Assembly (NCBI RefSeq): GCF_000383675.1 | Contig: NZ_KB911820.1 | Location: 186,001 to 250,000, forward strand | DNA: 64,000 nucleotides | Direction: 5' to 3' | DNA from: Terracoccus sp. 273MFTsu3.1 | GTDB lineage: Bacteria > Actinomycetota > Actinomycetes > Actinomycetales > Dermatophilaceae | Part shown: positions 30,912 to 39,309 of the stretch, piece by piece | How positions within the stretch are numbered: position 1 is the stretch's first letter | How the letters are laid out: each line of letters starts with the position of its first letter | Notes under the pieces: model-generated | Database searches by the model: none | Told to the model about the DNA's origin: nothing | Seen by the model: the letters and a program-made list of their open reading frames with translations, nothing else | Translations under genes and position numbers: made by a program

Positions 30912-31096
30912 GCGGCCCCCTGGGTCCGGTTGGGGTCGGCCACACGGGCACAGCCCCCTGACTCTGCTCTCCCGCACCACGGTAACCCCAGGACCTGCAC
31001 GGTCACTGGCACGACGCTGCCAGGACCCGGTGCGTGGCGGATCGGGTACGTCCACCAGGATCGAGCCACCGAGGCGAGAGGGCGGAGAGGACGAGG

Positions 31097-31957
31097 ATGC
31101 CCGAGGGTCACACCATCCACGCGCTCGCCGATCGCCTCGACCGGGCCTTCCGGGGCCATGAGGTCGAGGCGTCGAGTCCGCAGGGCCGGTTCGCGGCCGA
31201 CGCCGAGCGCCTGGACGGACGAGTCTTCGAGCGGGCCCAGGCGTGGGGCAAGCACCTGTTCGTCGAGATCGGGGACGCGACGCTGCACGTCCACCTCGGT
31301 CTGATCGGCATGTTTCCCGTGAAACATCTCGCCGGCGCCGCGCCACCGTCGCCGGTGGGAGCCGTCCGACTGCGGCTCGTGGGTCCCGAACACTGGGCCG
31401 ATCTCCGCGGACCGATGATCTGCACCCTCGTCGACCGGGCGAGACAACGCGAGATCGTCGGGACGCTCGGACCCGACCCCTTGCGGCGTGGTCAACACGC
31501 GGATGCCGGCTGGGAGCGGATGCGCCGTAGCCGTCGCACCGTGGCGGAGCTGCTCATGGACCAGTCCGTCGTCGCCGGGGTCGGCAACGTCTACCGCTGC
31601 GAGGTGCTTCATCGTCTGGCGGTCGACCCGTTCACGAGAGGCGTGGACGTCTCCGAGGAGGTCTGGCGCGAGATCTGGGCCGACCTCGTGCTCCTCATGC
31701 CCCTCGGTCGCGCCTTCTCGCAGATCATCACCGTCCCGGACCAGGTCGAGGCCGCCGCCCGTGCGAAACGGTCGGGGCGAGCCCGTGAGATCAGCCGACG
31801 ACTGACGGGGGAGCGGCTCGGCGACACCTTCGAACGGAGGTTCCTCGTCTACAAGCGCACCGGACAACCGTGCCCTAGATGCTCAAATCCCTTGCAGGAG
31901 AAGGAGATTGCCGGACGGCGTCTCTACTGGTGCCCCGCGTGCCAGGTGCGGCACTGA
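31097..31957 (+). CDS. Fpg/Nei-family DNA glycosylase (endonuclease VIII type)
   Basis: A base-excision repair enzyme that removes oxidised bases and cleaves the abasic site. The mature N-terminus PEGHTIHALADRLD supplies catalytic Pro2 and Glu3. The helix-two-turn-helix is VAGVGNVYRCEVLHRL, and the zinc finger is CPRCSNPL ending WCPACQ (about 259-281). Length is 286 residues. ATG 31097 is preceded by GGAGAGGACGAGG. Inside the gene a parS-like site with one mismatch, GTTTCCCGTGAAAC (31312-31325), encodes part of the MFPVKHL segment. The neighbouring genes show no clear functional link. Confidence 0.92.
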   Translation: MPEGHTIHALADRLDRAFRGHEVEASSPQGRFAADAERLDGRVFERAQAWGKHLFVEIGDATLHVHLGLIGMFPVKHLAGAAPPSPVGAVRLRLVGPEHWADLRGPMICTLVDRARQREIVGTLGPDPLRRGQHADAGWERMRRSRRTVAELLMDQSVVAGVGNVYRCEVLHRLAVDPFTRGVDVSEEVWREIWADLVLLMPLGRAFSQIITVPDQVEAAARAKRSGRAREISRRLTGERLGDTFERRFLVYKRTGQPCPRCSNPLQEKEIAGRRLYWCPACQVRH

Positions 31958-31969
31958 GACCCTCGCGAC

Positions 31970-32371
31970 TCACCAGCCCCTGAACGGCGCTCGATCCAGG
32001 ACGGGGATCTCGACGTAGTCGTGACAGCCCAGGACGGGCAGCAGCGCCCGGGGCGGCTGTGGCATCCGGGACCGGCCCTCGTCCTCCACGAGGTCGACGG
32101 GCGCGCCCAGGGTCAGCACCTCGTCCCGCAGCCGCATCCGCCCACCACCGGCCGCCCGGAGGTTGGCGAGCCAGTCGACGCCGCGGCCGTAGGTCAGGGC
32201 GATCGTCACGACGTCTCCCCGGTCGAAGGCCATGATCGGCACCCGGAAGACGCGCCCCGACCGCCTCCCGACGTGCTCGAGCTCGACGAACCAGCCATGG
32301 CCCGCCAGGTGGACGAGCGCTTTGTTGAGGAACCGCTTGTTCAGCTGCGTGACCGCACGAGGAATCGGCAT
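31970..32371 (-). CDS. Deazaflavin (F420)-dependent nitroreductase-family protein
   Basis: A 133-residue protein with the Ddn/DUF385 split-barrel: GHGWFVELEHVGRRSGRVFR, then TIALTYGRGVDWLANLRAAG. This family reduces nitro or activated-alkene compounds with F420H2 in mycobacteria and other actinobacteria. ATG 32371 has a GGAGG six bases upstream; the longer upstream frame has no coding character. It converges on the glycosylase gene and is divergent from the phosphodiesterase gene. If functional it implies the cell makes coenzyme F420. Confidence 0.85.
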   Translation of the reverse strand: MPIPRAVTQLNKRFLNKALVHLAGHGWFVELEHVGRRSGRVFRVPIMAFDRGDVVTIALTYGRGVDWLANLRAAGGGRMRLRDEVLTLGAPVDLVEDEGRSRMPQPPRALLPVLGCHDYVEIPVLDRAPFRGW

Positions 32372-32494
32372 CGTGACCTCCGCTCCCAGCCTCGCACCGG
32401 CGACGCGGGCCGGCATCCGGAACGTCTTCCTCGGCCCTGACGACGGAGAGCCACCTGCCACGCACTGCCCGGTCCGCCCGCCTAGGCTGGCGCC

Positions 32495-33388
32495 ATGGCT
32501 TTCACCGGATCGCGGCCGTCGCCGACCCACGTGCTCGCCCACCTGTCCGACACCCACCTCATCGCCGGCGGCGGACTTCTCGCCGGTCACATCGACACCG
32601 AGGCGCAGCTGCGCAAGGCCCTAAAGCGGGTCGAGTCCTCGGGGGAACGGGTCGACGCCCTCGTGATCTCCGGTGACCTCGCCGACAGCGGCGACCCCGC
32701 CGCGTACGAGCTGCTGCGTGACATCGTCGACCCCGTCGTGACGCGGCTCGGTTGTGCCCTGGTCCTCACCGGCGGCAACCACGACGAACGTCGCCCGATG
32801 GCCCGCACGCTCCACGGCGTCGACACGGATGCCCCGCAGGACACCGTCACGGACTGCGGGGGGTTGCGCGTCATCGCCGTCGACTCCGCGGTGCCGGGCT
32901 ATCACCACGGCGGCTTCTCCGACGACCAATACGCTTGGCTGGCAACGGAACTCGCTACACCAGCGGAGCACGGCACGATCCTCGTCATCCATCACGCGCC
33001 CATCACCTACCGATCTCCGGTGATGCAGCTGCTCGACTTCGACGACGTGGACCGACTGCGCGACGTCGTGGAGGGCAGCGACGTCCGTGCGGTCCTCAGC
33101 GGACACCTCCACGTCACGAGCTTCGGCGCGCTCGGTTCGGTCCCGGTCATCGTCGCGGGAGGTGTCAGCTACGTCGACGACGTCGGGGCGCCGCGTGAGC
33201 TGCTCATGGGCGTCGACGGTCCACAGTCGTGGAACCTCGTCGAGGTGCACGCCGACCAGGTCGTCGCCACCGTCGTGCCGATCGAGCAGCACAAGACGTG
33301 GCCCGCGCTCTCGGAGGCCGTCACGGAGTTCATGGAGACGGTGCCGGAGGCCGACCGTCGCGAGGTCTTCTCCCGGAAGCGCACGTGA
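32495..33388 (+). CDS. Calcineurin-like phosphodiesterase (CpdA/Icc type)
   Basis: A 297-residue binuclear-metal phosphoesterase. The family motifs appear in order: LAHLSDTHL, VISGDLADSG, GGNHDERRP, VIHHAPIT and LSGHLHVTSFG, supplying the Asp, Asn and His metal ligands. Relatives hydrolyse cyclic nucleotides (cAMP) or phospholipid head groups. The start ATG 32495 opens the reading frame; I see no strong ribosome site. No signal peptide is present, so it is probably cytoplasmic. It precedes an alpha/beta hydrolase gene on the same strand after about 100 bases. Confidence 0.9.
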   Translation: MAFTGSRPSPTHVLAHLSDTHLIAGGGLLAGHIDTEAQLRKALKRVESSGERVDALVISGDLADSGDPAAYELLRDIVDPVVTRLGCALVLTGGNHDERRPMARTLHGVDTDAPQDTVTDCGGLRVIAVDSAVPGYHHGGFSDDQYAWLATELATPAEHGTILVIHHAPITYRSPVMQLLDFDDVDRLRDVVEGSDVRAVLSGHLHVTSFGALGSVPVIVAGGVSYVDDVGAPRELLMGVDGPQSWNLVEVHADQVVATVVPIEQHKTWPALSEAVTEFMETVPEADRREVFSRKRT

Positions 33389-33491
33389 TCCGGCCATGCC
33401 TTTCCATGATCAAAATGTCGAGAACGGTGAGCCCCGATCGACGGGGGAGTGAGGGTCCGACACGCGGGCCGCACGCAGCGAGGAGTCAGAC

Positions 33492-34295
33492 ATGAGCCAG
33501 CTCGAGAAAGCCACGTCCGCAGATGGCACGATCATCGCCTTCGAGGCCTACGGGACGGGACCCGTCGCGGTCGTCGTCGGTGGCGCCTTCTGTGATCGCG
33601 GCGCGTTCCGGGACCTCGCCCAGGCGCTGGGCGAGCTGGGATTCACGGGGGTGACCTACGACCGCCGTGGACGCGGCGACAGCGGCGACACGCAGCCGTA
33701 CGCGGTGGCCCGCGAGGTCGAGGACCTCACCGCCGTCATCGCGGCTGCAGGTGAGTCCGACTCTCCCGCCTACGCTTTCGGTGTCTCCTCCGGTGGTTCG
33801 CTCGTCATCGAGGCGATCGCCGGAGGCACCCCGATCGCCAAGGGATCGGCCATCGAGGTGCCCTACCGCAGCGACGCGTGGCCGGCGCCGGACGACTACA
33901 TCGGTACCCTCGAGCGCTTCGAGGCGGCTGGTGACCGCGAGGGCATCCTGCGCTACTTCAACAACATCGTCGTCGGGATGCCCGACGAGATGGTCGAGAG
34001 CATGAAGGGCACACCGATGTGGGAGCCGATGCTCGCGATGACCTACACGGTCAAGTACGACGGTCTCTGCCTCGGCGGTGACGACCAGAACCTGCCCACC
34101 TCGACGCTGCGCCGCGTGACGGTGCCCTTCCTCGCGGTCTGCAGCAGCGGCACGATGCTGCCGGCACTGCACGACTCGGCCGCCGTCCTGGCCGACGCGC
34201 TGCCCGACGCCCGGGCGGTCGAGCTCCCCGGCGACTTCCACCAGGTGCCAGCGCCGGTGCTTGCTCCGGTCCTCGCGGACTTCTACCGCTCCTGA
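33492..34295 (+). CDS. Alpha/beta hydrolase
   Basis: A 267-residue hydrolase. The nucleophile elbow is GVSSG at 97-101 (Ser99), within YAFGVSSGGSLVIE. The oxyanion region is VVVGGAFCDR near 28-36, where the family often has HG. A C-terminal GDFHQVPAP near residue 250 supplies the likely catalytic His. YDRRGRGDSGDTQPY is the conserved strand-4 block. AGGAG precedes ATG 33492. The substrate is unknown. It ends at a strong 16-bp hairpin (34304-34344). Confidence 0.88.
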   Translation: MSQLEKATSADGTIIAFEAYGTGPVAVVVGGAFCDRGAFRDLAQALGELGFTGVTYDRRGRGDSGDTQPYAVAREVEDLTAVIAAAGESDSPAYAFGVSSGGSLVIEAIAGGTPIAKGSAIEVPYRSDAWPAPDDYIGTLERFEAAGDREGILRYFNNIVVGMPDEMVESMKGTPMWEPMLAMTYTVKYDGLCLGGDDQNLPTSTLRRVTVPFLAVCSSGTMLPALHDSAAVLADALPDARAVELPGDFHQVPAPVLAPVLADFYRS

Positions 34296-34303
34296 CGAAC
34301 TGG

Positions 34304-34344
34304 TGCCGGTGGGTTGCCTCGCAGGACAAGGCAACCCACCGGCA
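34304..34344. terminator. Bidirectional hairpin after the hydrolase gene
   Basis: A perfect 16-bp stem (34304-34319 with 34329-34344) closes a 9-base loop between two convergent genes. The 3' arm runs into GGCATAC (34341-34347). No U-tract is seen on either strand. Stem stability is very high. Confidence 0.75.
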
Positions 34345-34362
34345 TACGCCGTCTGTGCGTGG

Positions 34363-35385
34363 TCAGCCCGCCAGCAGGGCGAGCACGGGGTTGTGCTCCG
34401 GCGGCACGACCTCCCGCGGCGGTCCCGGAGGCGTGCCGTCACCGAACGGCGAACCACCGAGCTCCTCGCGGCCGTGCGGCGTCGCCCAGTTCTCGAGCGA
34501 CGGGCCGAGAGGCACGACCCCCGTCGGGTTCACGTCGGTGTGCACGACGTAGTAGTGCCGCTTGATGTGCGTGAAGTCGACCGTGTCGCCGAAACCGGGC
34601 GTCTGGAAGAGGTCGCGCGCGTAGCCCCACAGGGCCGGCATCTCGATCAGCTTGCTCCGGTTGCACTTGAAGTGGCCGTGGTAGACGGGATCGAAGCGCA
34701 CGAGCGTCGTGAAGAGGCGCACGTCGGCCTCGGTGATGTGGTCGCCGACGAGGTAGCGGCGGGTCGACAGTCGCTCCTCGAGCAGGTCGAGGTTCTCCCA
34801 GAGCCGGCGGTAGGCCTTGTCGTAGGCGTCCTGGGTGCCGGCAAAGCCGCAGCGGTAGACGCCGTTGTTGACGAAGCGGTAGATCGGCTCGCTCACGGAC
34901 TCGATCTCGTCGGCGAGGGCCTCGGGGTACAGGTCGGGTGCACCGTCGCGGTGGTGGTCGCGCCACTGGGTCTCGAGGTCGACGGTGATCTGCTTGAAGT
35001 CGTTGGTCACCACGGCACCGGTCGGCACGTCGACGATCGCGGGGACGGTGATGCCGCGGGGGTACTCCGGGTCGCGCTTGAAGTAGGCGTCCTGGATGCG
35101 GGGGATCTGCAGCACCGGGTCGAGGCCGCCGGGGTCGAGGTCGAAGGTCCAGCTGCGCCGGTCGTGGGTCGGGCCGCAGATCCCCATCGACAGCGCGTCC
35201 TCGAGCCCGAGGAGCCGGCGCACGATGATCGCGCGGTTGGCCCACGGGCACGCCCGGGAGACGACGAGCCGGTAGCGGCCCGCTTCGACGGGGAAGCCGT
35301 CCCGACCGTCTGCGGTGATGCGGGTCGTGATGTAGTTCGTGTCGCGCTTGAAGCTCTTCTCGACATAGGTGCCCGGCTCGCTCAT
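34363..35385 (-). CDS. Glutathionyl-hydroquinone reductase-like GST (xi class)
   Basis: A 340-residue member of the xi-class glutathione transferases. It has the catalytic CPWANR motif with Cys46, the N-terminal TFDLD block, KQITVDLETQ and C-terminal HGHFKCNRSKLIE. The family reduces glutathionyl-hydroquinones. Actinobacteria generally lack glutathione and use mycothiol, so the partner thiol is probably mycothiol, an inference. ATG 35385 follows GGGGAG with short spacing. It converges with the hydrolase gene, separated by the hairpin at 34304-34344, and is divergent from the acetyltransferase gene. Confidence 0.88.
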   Translation of the reverse strand: MSEPGTYVEKSFKRDTNYITTRITADGRDGFPVEAGRYRLVVSRACPWANRAIIVRRLLGLEDALSMGICGPTHDRRSWTFDLDPGGLDPVLQIPRIQDAYFKRDPEYPRGITVPAIVDVPTGAVVTNDFKQITVDLETQWRDHHRDGAPDLYPEALADEIESVSEPIYRFVNNGVYRCGFAGTQDAYDKAYRRLWENLDLLEERLSTRRYLVGDHITEADVRLFTTLVRFDPVYHGHFKCNRSKLIEMPALWGYARDLFQTPGFGDTVDFTHIKRHYYVVHTDVNPTGVVPLGPSLENWATPHGREELGGSPFGDGTPPGPPREVVPPEHNPVLALLAG

Positions 35386-35592
35386 GCTCCCCACCCTAAT
35401 TCGGTATGCGGCGTGGCCCGGGGAGCGCCCACGGCAACCCTCGACACGGCCCGGGCGCGACCGCGACAGCACCCCGGGGACGACCTGGAGGGCCACCCCG
35501 AGAGCAGCTCGACACGGCGGTTCTCGTGGTCATGGTGCCGACCGGGTGGGAGCGGGTCAGAATGGGGAGCATGAGGGCTGTGAGGAGACGCG

Positions 35593-36249
35593 ATGCGTGA
35601 GCTCCGGCCCCTGACGCCCGACGCCGTCGGCGACCTCGTCGGAGCGTGTGCGCCGTGCACGTTCTGGCAGACGGTGCCGCGCAACGGCCACAGCGACGCC
35701 GGTCACCCGCTCGACGTGCTGGCCGAGTGGGTCGAGACGGTGACGGCCGAGTGGGGACCTCCTGGTCGGATCGCGTACGTCGACGGCACCCCGGCGGGGC
35801 ACGTCGTCCTCGCACCGGCGCGGCACGTCGCGCGGCTCGCGGCCTTCCCGACCTCGCCACAGGACCCGTCGACGCTCATGCTCGTCACGGCGGTCACGAG
35901 GCCCGAGTACGCAGGACGGGGACTGCGCAAGGCCCTCGTGCAGTCCGCCGAGAAGGACGCCCTGCGCCACCGCACACGGTCCCTCGAGGCGGTGGCGGCG
36001 CGCCCGCTCGCCGTCTCGAGGCACGCCTGCGTGCTCGACGTCGCCTTCCTCGAGAAGGTCGGCTTCCGGGTCGAACGCGACCATCCGGCATACCCGCGGC
36101 TGCGGATCGACCTGCGCACGGCCATCACGTTGCGCGACGGAGCCGCGGCAGCGATCGTCCGAGCACTAGATCGGGTGCCCGGGGTGCGGCCGGTGCCCGA
36201 CACGCACCCCAACGGCTCGAGCCACGCGCACGTGACCGACCGACGCTGA
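35593..36249 (+). CDS. GNAT-family N-acetyltransferase
   Basis: A 218-residue acetyltransferase-type protein. The acetyl-CoA loop is TRPEYAGRGLRKALVQSAEK near residues 106-125 (a variant of the R/Q-x-x-G-x-G/A motif: AGRGLRK). The strand-4 segment LMLVTAVT and a C-terminal FLEKVGFRVERDHPAYPRL, the usual GNAT block around motif B, are also present. GAGGAG precedes the ATG. HPAYP contains the GGCATAC motif through the codon pair GCA-TAC. The acceptor is unknown. It converges on cwlM. Confidence 0.82.
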   Translation: MRELRPLTPDAVGDLVGACAPCTFWQTVPRNGHSDAGHPLDVLAEWVETVTAEWGPPGRIAYVDGTPAGHVVLAPARHVARLAAFPTSPQDPSTLMLVTAVTRPEYAGRGLRKALVQSAEKDALRHRTRSLEAVAARPLAVSRHACVLDVAFLEKVGFRVERDHPAYPRLRIDLRTAITLRDGAAAAIVRALDRVPGVRPVPDTHPNGSSHAHVTDRR

Positions 36250-36263
36250 GCCGTCGAGACGGT

Positions 36264-36282
36264 CGCCCGCGATCAGCGGGCG
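36264..36282. terminator. Hairpin between acetyltransferase gene and cwlM
   Basis: CGCCCGC (36264-36270) pairs with GCGGGCG (36276-36282) around GATCA. The hairpin lies between convergent stop codons and could terminate both genes. The stem is modest (7 bp) with no U-tract. Confidence 0.4.
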
Positions 36283-36283
36283 G

Positions 36284-37501
36284 TCAGCCGACAGTGCGCT
36301 CGGCCCCCACCTGCTGGGCGTGCATCGTCTCGAGGTGTCGACGCAGGTCGTCGAGGCGCAGGACCCCGGTGCGCGACGTGTCGGCATCGCCGAGGTAGAC
36401 GCGCTGGAGGGCCACGACGACGGCCTCGGCCACGTGGTCGAGGGTCTGTGCGTTGTCCAGGGCCGAGGCGTCCCCCTCGTGGCTGAGGTAGCCGAAGTCG
36501 AGGCGGACCGCCGGCATCCGCGTGCGTCGCAGCAGCGGCCACGTGCGAGCGTGAGCGCGGCAGTCCGTCAGGCCGGTGCGGGCCACGACCTCGCGCAGGA
36601 GCAGGTCGGCGAAGCTCTCGCCGATGACGGACCAGTCGGCGTGGGCGGCGTTGTCTGGGTGGCCGTAGAAGTAGGTGGCGGCTCCGTGAGCCGATCCCGT
36701 GGCGGAGTGGTCGGTGTGGAGCGAGAGCACGAGGTCGGCCTCGCAGGAGTTGGCGAAGGCCGCCCGCTCCTCGTCGGTGCCGCCGTCGGTGGCCTCGGTG
36801 CGGGTGAAGACGACGCTGACGCCGTGGGCGGAGAGCCGGCCCTCGATGCGGCGCGCGAGGTCGAGCGCGAGGCGGTCCTCGACGAGGCCGCGCAGGCCCC
36901 GGGCGCCGACGTCGCCGCCACCGTGTCCGGGGTCGAGCACGATCGTGCGTCCGCTGAGGCTGTAGCCGCTGCGACGGATCTGCTCGCGCTCGCGCAGGGC
37001 GTTCGCCGACCCGCCGCTGACGGACCGACGCAGCCCCGCGAAGGCTCGCATCGTCTCGGGTCCGACGGTGCCGTCGGGGACGAGCCCGACGGCGGCCTGG
37101 AAGGCGCGCAGGGCGGCGTCGGTGCTCGGTCCGTGGAGCCCGTCGACCTTGCCGGGCGTGAAGCCGAGCTCGACGAGCCGGGACTGGAGGGCCACGACGT
37201 CGTCACCCTCGACGAAGTGCTCGGGGACGTAGCGCAGCACCCGGTCGCCGAGGGCCCACCGGGCGCCGTCGAGGACGGCATACGTGGAACGGCCGACGAT
37301 GCCGTCGACGATGAGGCCACGACGCTGCTGGAAGGACTTGACGGCCTGCTCGACGCGTTCGTCGTAGACGGCGTCGCCGAAGCGGTCGCTGTGCCCCGAG
37401 CCGCCGGGGAGGTCGCCCGAGAGGACGAGGCGTTCGCACACGGCGGCCACGGCCGGGCCGGAGTCGCCGCGCCGGAGCACGACTGACTGCTGTGGGGTCA
37501 T
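36284..37501 (-). CDS. cwlM: CwlM-like cytoplasmic amidase-fold protein with two peptidoglycan-binding domains
   Basis: A 405-residue protein without a signal peptide, so probably cytoplasmic. Two PG_binding_1 domains (residues about 8-75 and 92-150, with FQQRRGLIVDGIVGRST and FQAAVGLVPDGTVGPET) precede an Amidase_3 fold. Zinc-ligand positions are kept (His in LDPGHGGGD, Glu in GLVEDRLAL, His in LSLHTDHS). The catalytic Glu of active amidases is Asp here, in VRLDFGYLSH. In mycobacteria CwlM is a non-enzymatic regulator of MurA, phosphorylated by PknB near its C-terminus; here a Thr/Ser patch (TSRTGVLRLDDLR, residues 375-387) is in the same region. ATG 37501 has AAAGGAG. It follows trxA. Confidence 0.88.
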   Translation of the reverse strand: MTPQQSVVLRRGDSGPAVAAVCERLVLSGDLPGGSGHSDRFGDAVYDERVEQAVKSFQQRRGLIVDGIVGRSTYAVLDGARWALGDRVLRYVPEHFVEGDDVVALQSRLVELGFTPGKVDGLHGPSTDAALRAFQAAVGLVPDGTVGPETMRAFAGLRRSVSGGSANALREREQIRRSGYSLSGRTIVLDPGHGGGDVGARGLRGLVEDRLALDLARRIEGRLSAHGVSVVFTRTEATDGGTDEERAAFANSCEADLVLSLHTDHSATGSAHGAATYFYGHPDNAAHADWSVIGESFADLLLREVVARTGLTDCRAHARTWPLLRRTRMPAVRLDFGYLSHEGDASALDNAQTLDHVAEAVVVALQRVYLGDADTSRTGVLRLDDLRRHLETMHAQQVGAERTVG

Positions 37502-37594
37502 ACCGGCTCCTTTCCTTGAGGGGCTCCGGTGGGGTCGCGGGTGGCTGTGCGTCAGTCCGGAGCGGTCGGGCGCCGTCAGCAGCGTAGTACGCGA

Positions 37595-37627
37595 AAGGGG
37601 TGGCACCGTGACGGTGGACCACCCCTT
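37595..37627 (-). terminator. Nested hairpin downstream of trxA
   Basis: AAGGGGTGG (37595-37603) pairs with CCACCCCTT (37619-37627), and an inner CACCG/CGGTG stem sits in the loop. It begins 14 bases past the trxA stop on the minus strand. The outer stem ends in TTT on that strand, a weak U-run. Confidence 0.55.
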
Positions 37628-37640
37628 CGACGTTTGCCGG

Positions 37641-37964
37641 TCAGGCGATGAACTCCTCGAGCTCACGCAGCAGCTTCGGCTTCGGGTGCGCGCCGACGAT
37701 CGTCTTGACGACCTCGCCCTTGACGTAGACGTTGAGCGTCGGGATCGAGACGACGCCGTAGCGGGCGGCGGTGTCGACGTTGGCGTCGGTGTCGAGCTTG
37801 ACGACCTCGATCTTGTCGCCGTACTGCTCGTTGATCTCCTCGAGGATCGGGGCGACCTTGCGGCACGGGCCGCACCACGTCGCCCAGAAGTCGACGAGCA
37901 CGGGCTTGTCGCTCATGAGGACGTCGTCGGCGAAGGTGGCGTCGGTCGTGTTCTTCAGTGCCAT
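37641..37964 (-). CDS. trxA: Thioredoxin
   Basis: A 107-residue disulfide reductant. The redox site WCGPC (Cys31, Cys34) lies in VDFWATWCGPCRKV, with the buried cis-proline segment SIPTLNVY. It follows trxB by about 75 bases on the same strand and probably shares its SigR-type promoter. It is upstream of cwlM, as trxC is upstream of cwlM in mycobacteria. Thioredoxin reductase (trxB) reduces it. Confidence 0.97.
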   Translation of the reverse strand: MALKNTTDATFADDVLMSDKPVLVDFWATWCGPCRKVAPILEEINEQYGDKIEVVKLDTDANVDTAARYGVVSIPTLNVYVKGEVVKTIVGAHPKPKLLRELEEFIA

Positions 37965-38039
37965 GGAGATTCCTTCTCGTGGTTGGCGCGGGGTTGGCTC
38001 AGGGTGGCTCGGGGCGGCGTTCGGGTGCTGAGGGCGACG

Positions 38040-39113
38040 TTAGGCGTCGGCGCCGACGGTGACGCGTGGGTCGGGGATCTCTCCCGAGTCCGTCTCGTCG
38101 ATGACGGCGGCCTCGTGAGCGGCCTCGGCGGGTGAGGAGGTGTCCTCGAGGGCGGCGAGGTAGTGCTCGGCGTCGAGGGCGGCGGCGCAGCCGGAACCGG
38201 CAGCGGTGATGGCCTGGCGGTAGGTGTGGTCGACGAGGTCGCCGCAGGCGAAGACGCCCGGGACGTTGGTGCGGGTCGAGCGGCCGTCGACGAGCACGTA
38301 GCCGGCATCGTCCAACGCGACGGTCTCGCCGTCGGCGCCCTGGGTGCCCGGGGTGGCGTCGGCGGGCACGAGCAGCTCGTTGCGCGGGTCGTGGCCGATG
38401 GCGACGAAGAGGCCGGTGATCGCCAGCTCGCGGGTCTCACCGGTGACGGTGTCACGCAGCGTGATGCCGGAGAGCTTGCCCTCGCCGTGGATCTCGGCGA
38501 CCTCGGAGTTCCAGGCGAAGCGGATCTTGTCGTTGGCGAAGGCGCGGTCGGCCATGATCTTGCTGGCGCGCAGCTCCTCGCGGCGGTGGATGATCGTCAC
38601 CGTGCGGGCGAACTTCGTCAGGAAGGTCGCCTCCTCGATGGCGGAGTCGCCGCCGCCGACGACGGCGATGTCCTGGTCGCGGAAGAAGAAGCCGTCGCAC
38701 GTCGCGCACCACGAGACGCCGTGGCCCGAGAGCTCCTTCTCGCGGGGCAGGCCCAGCTCGCGGTAGGCCGAGCCCATCGCGAGGATGACCGAGCGGGCGC
38801 GGTGAACGGTGCCCTCGCCATCGGTGACGGTCTTGACCTCGCCCGTCAGGTCGACGGCCGTGACGTCGTCGGTGACGAGCTCGGCGCCGAAGCGCTCTGC
38901 CTGGGCGCGCATGCCGTCCATGAGGTCCGGCCCCATGATGCCGTCCTTGAAGCCGGGGAAGTTCTCGACCTCGGTCGTGTTCATCAGCGCCCCACCGGCC
39001 GTCACGGCGCCCTCGAAGACGAGAGGCGCGAGGTTCGCGCGCGCGGCGTAGACGGCGGCGGTGTATCCCGCCGGGCCTGAGCCGATGATGATGACGTTGC
39101 GGACGTCGGACAT
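38040..39113 (-). CDS. trxB: Thioredoxin reductase
   Basis: A flavoprotein that reduces thioredoxin with NADPH. The 357-residue product has the FAD motif [16 protein letters not shown], the active CATC pair (Cys136, Cys139) in [10 protein letters not shown], the NADPH motif [12 protein letters not shown] and the FAD-binding [13 protein letters not shown] near the C-terminus. About 40 extra C-terminal residues are acidic and disordered. ATG 39113 ([11 protein letters not shown]) follows a GAGGAG. A SigR/SigH-type promoter lies at 39214-39240. Confidence 0.97.
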   Translation of the reverse strand: MSDVRNVIIIGSGPAGYTAAVYAARANLAPLVFEGAVTAGGALMNTTEVENFPGFKDGIMGPDLMDGMRAQAERFGAELVTDDVTAVDLTGEVKTVTDGEGTVHRARSVILAMGSAYRELGLPREKELSGHGVSWCATCDGFFFRDQDIAVVGGGDSAIEEATFLTKFARTVTIIHRREELRASKIMADRAFANDKIRFAWNSEVAEIHGEGKLSGITLRDTVTGETRELAITGLFVAIGHDPRNELLVPADATPGTQGADGETVALDDAGYVLVDGRSTRTNVPGVFACGDLVDHTYRQAITAAGSGCAAALDAEHYLAALEDTSSPAEAAHEAAVIDETDSGEIPDPRVTVGADA

Positions 39114-39213
39114 GGTGGGCTGCTCCTCGTGAAACTCGTGTCGTGGCCGCACGTCCCCGCCCGGTGACCGGCTGGAACCGGTACGGCGGGAGGCCGCGAG
39201 CCGCATAGGCCTC

Positions 39214-39240
39214 AACCGATCCTAGGCGGTTGTTGTTCCC
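39214..39240 (-). promoter_or_regulatory. SigR/SigH-type thiol-stress promoter for trxB-trxA
   Basis: On the minus strand GGGAAC (39240-39235), then 18 bases, then GTT (39216-39214) match the disulfide-stress consensus GGGAA(T/C)-N18-GTT. It lies about 100 bases upstream of trxB. In Streptomyces trxBA is controlled from such a promoter. No sigR/rshA pair is in the window. Confidence 0.55.
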
Positions 39241-39309
39241 GCGCCCGCCAGCCTGCGCGGGTGCACCGGCGTGGCGGGACGGGGCGTGATACCAGTGCTC
39301 TCGTGGGGC

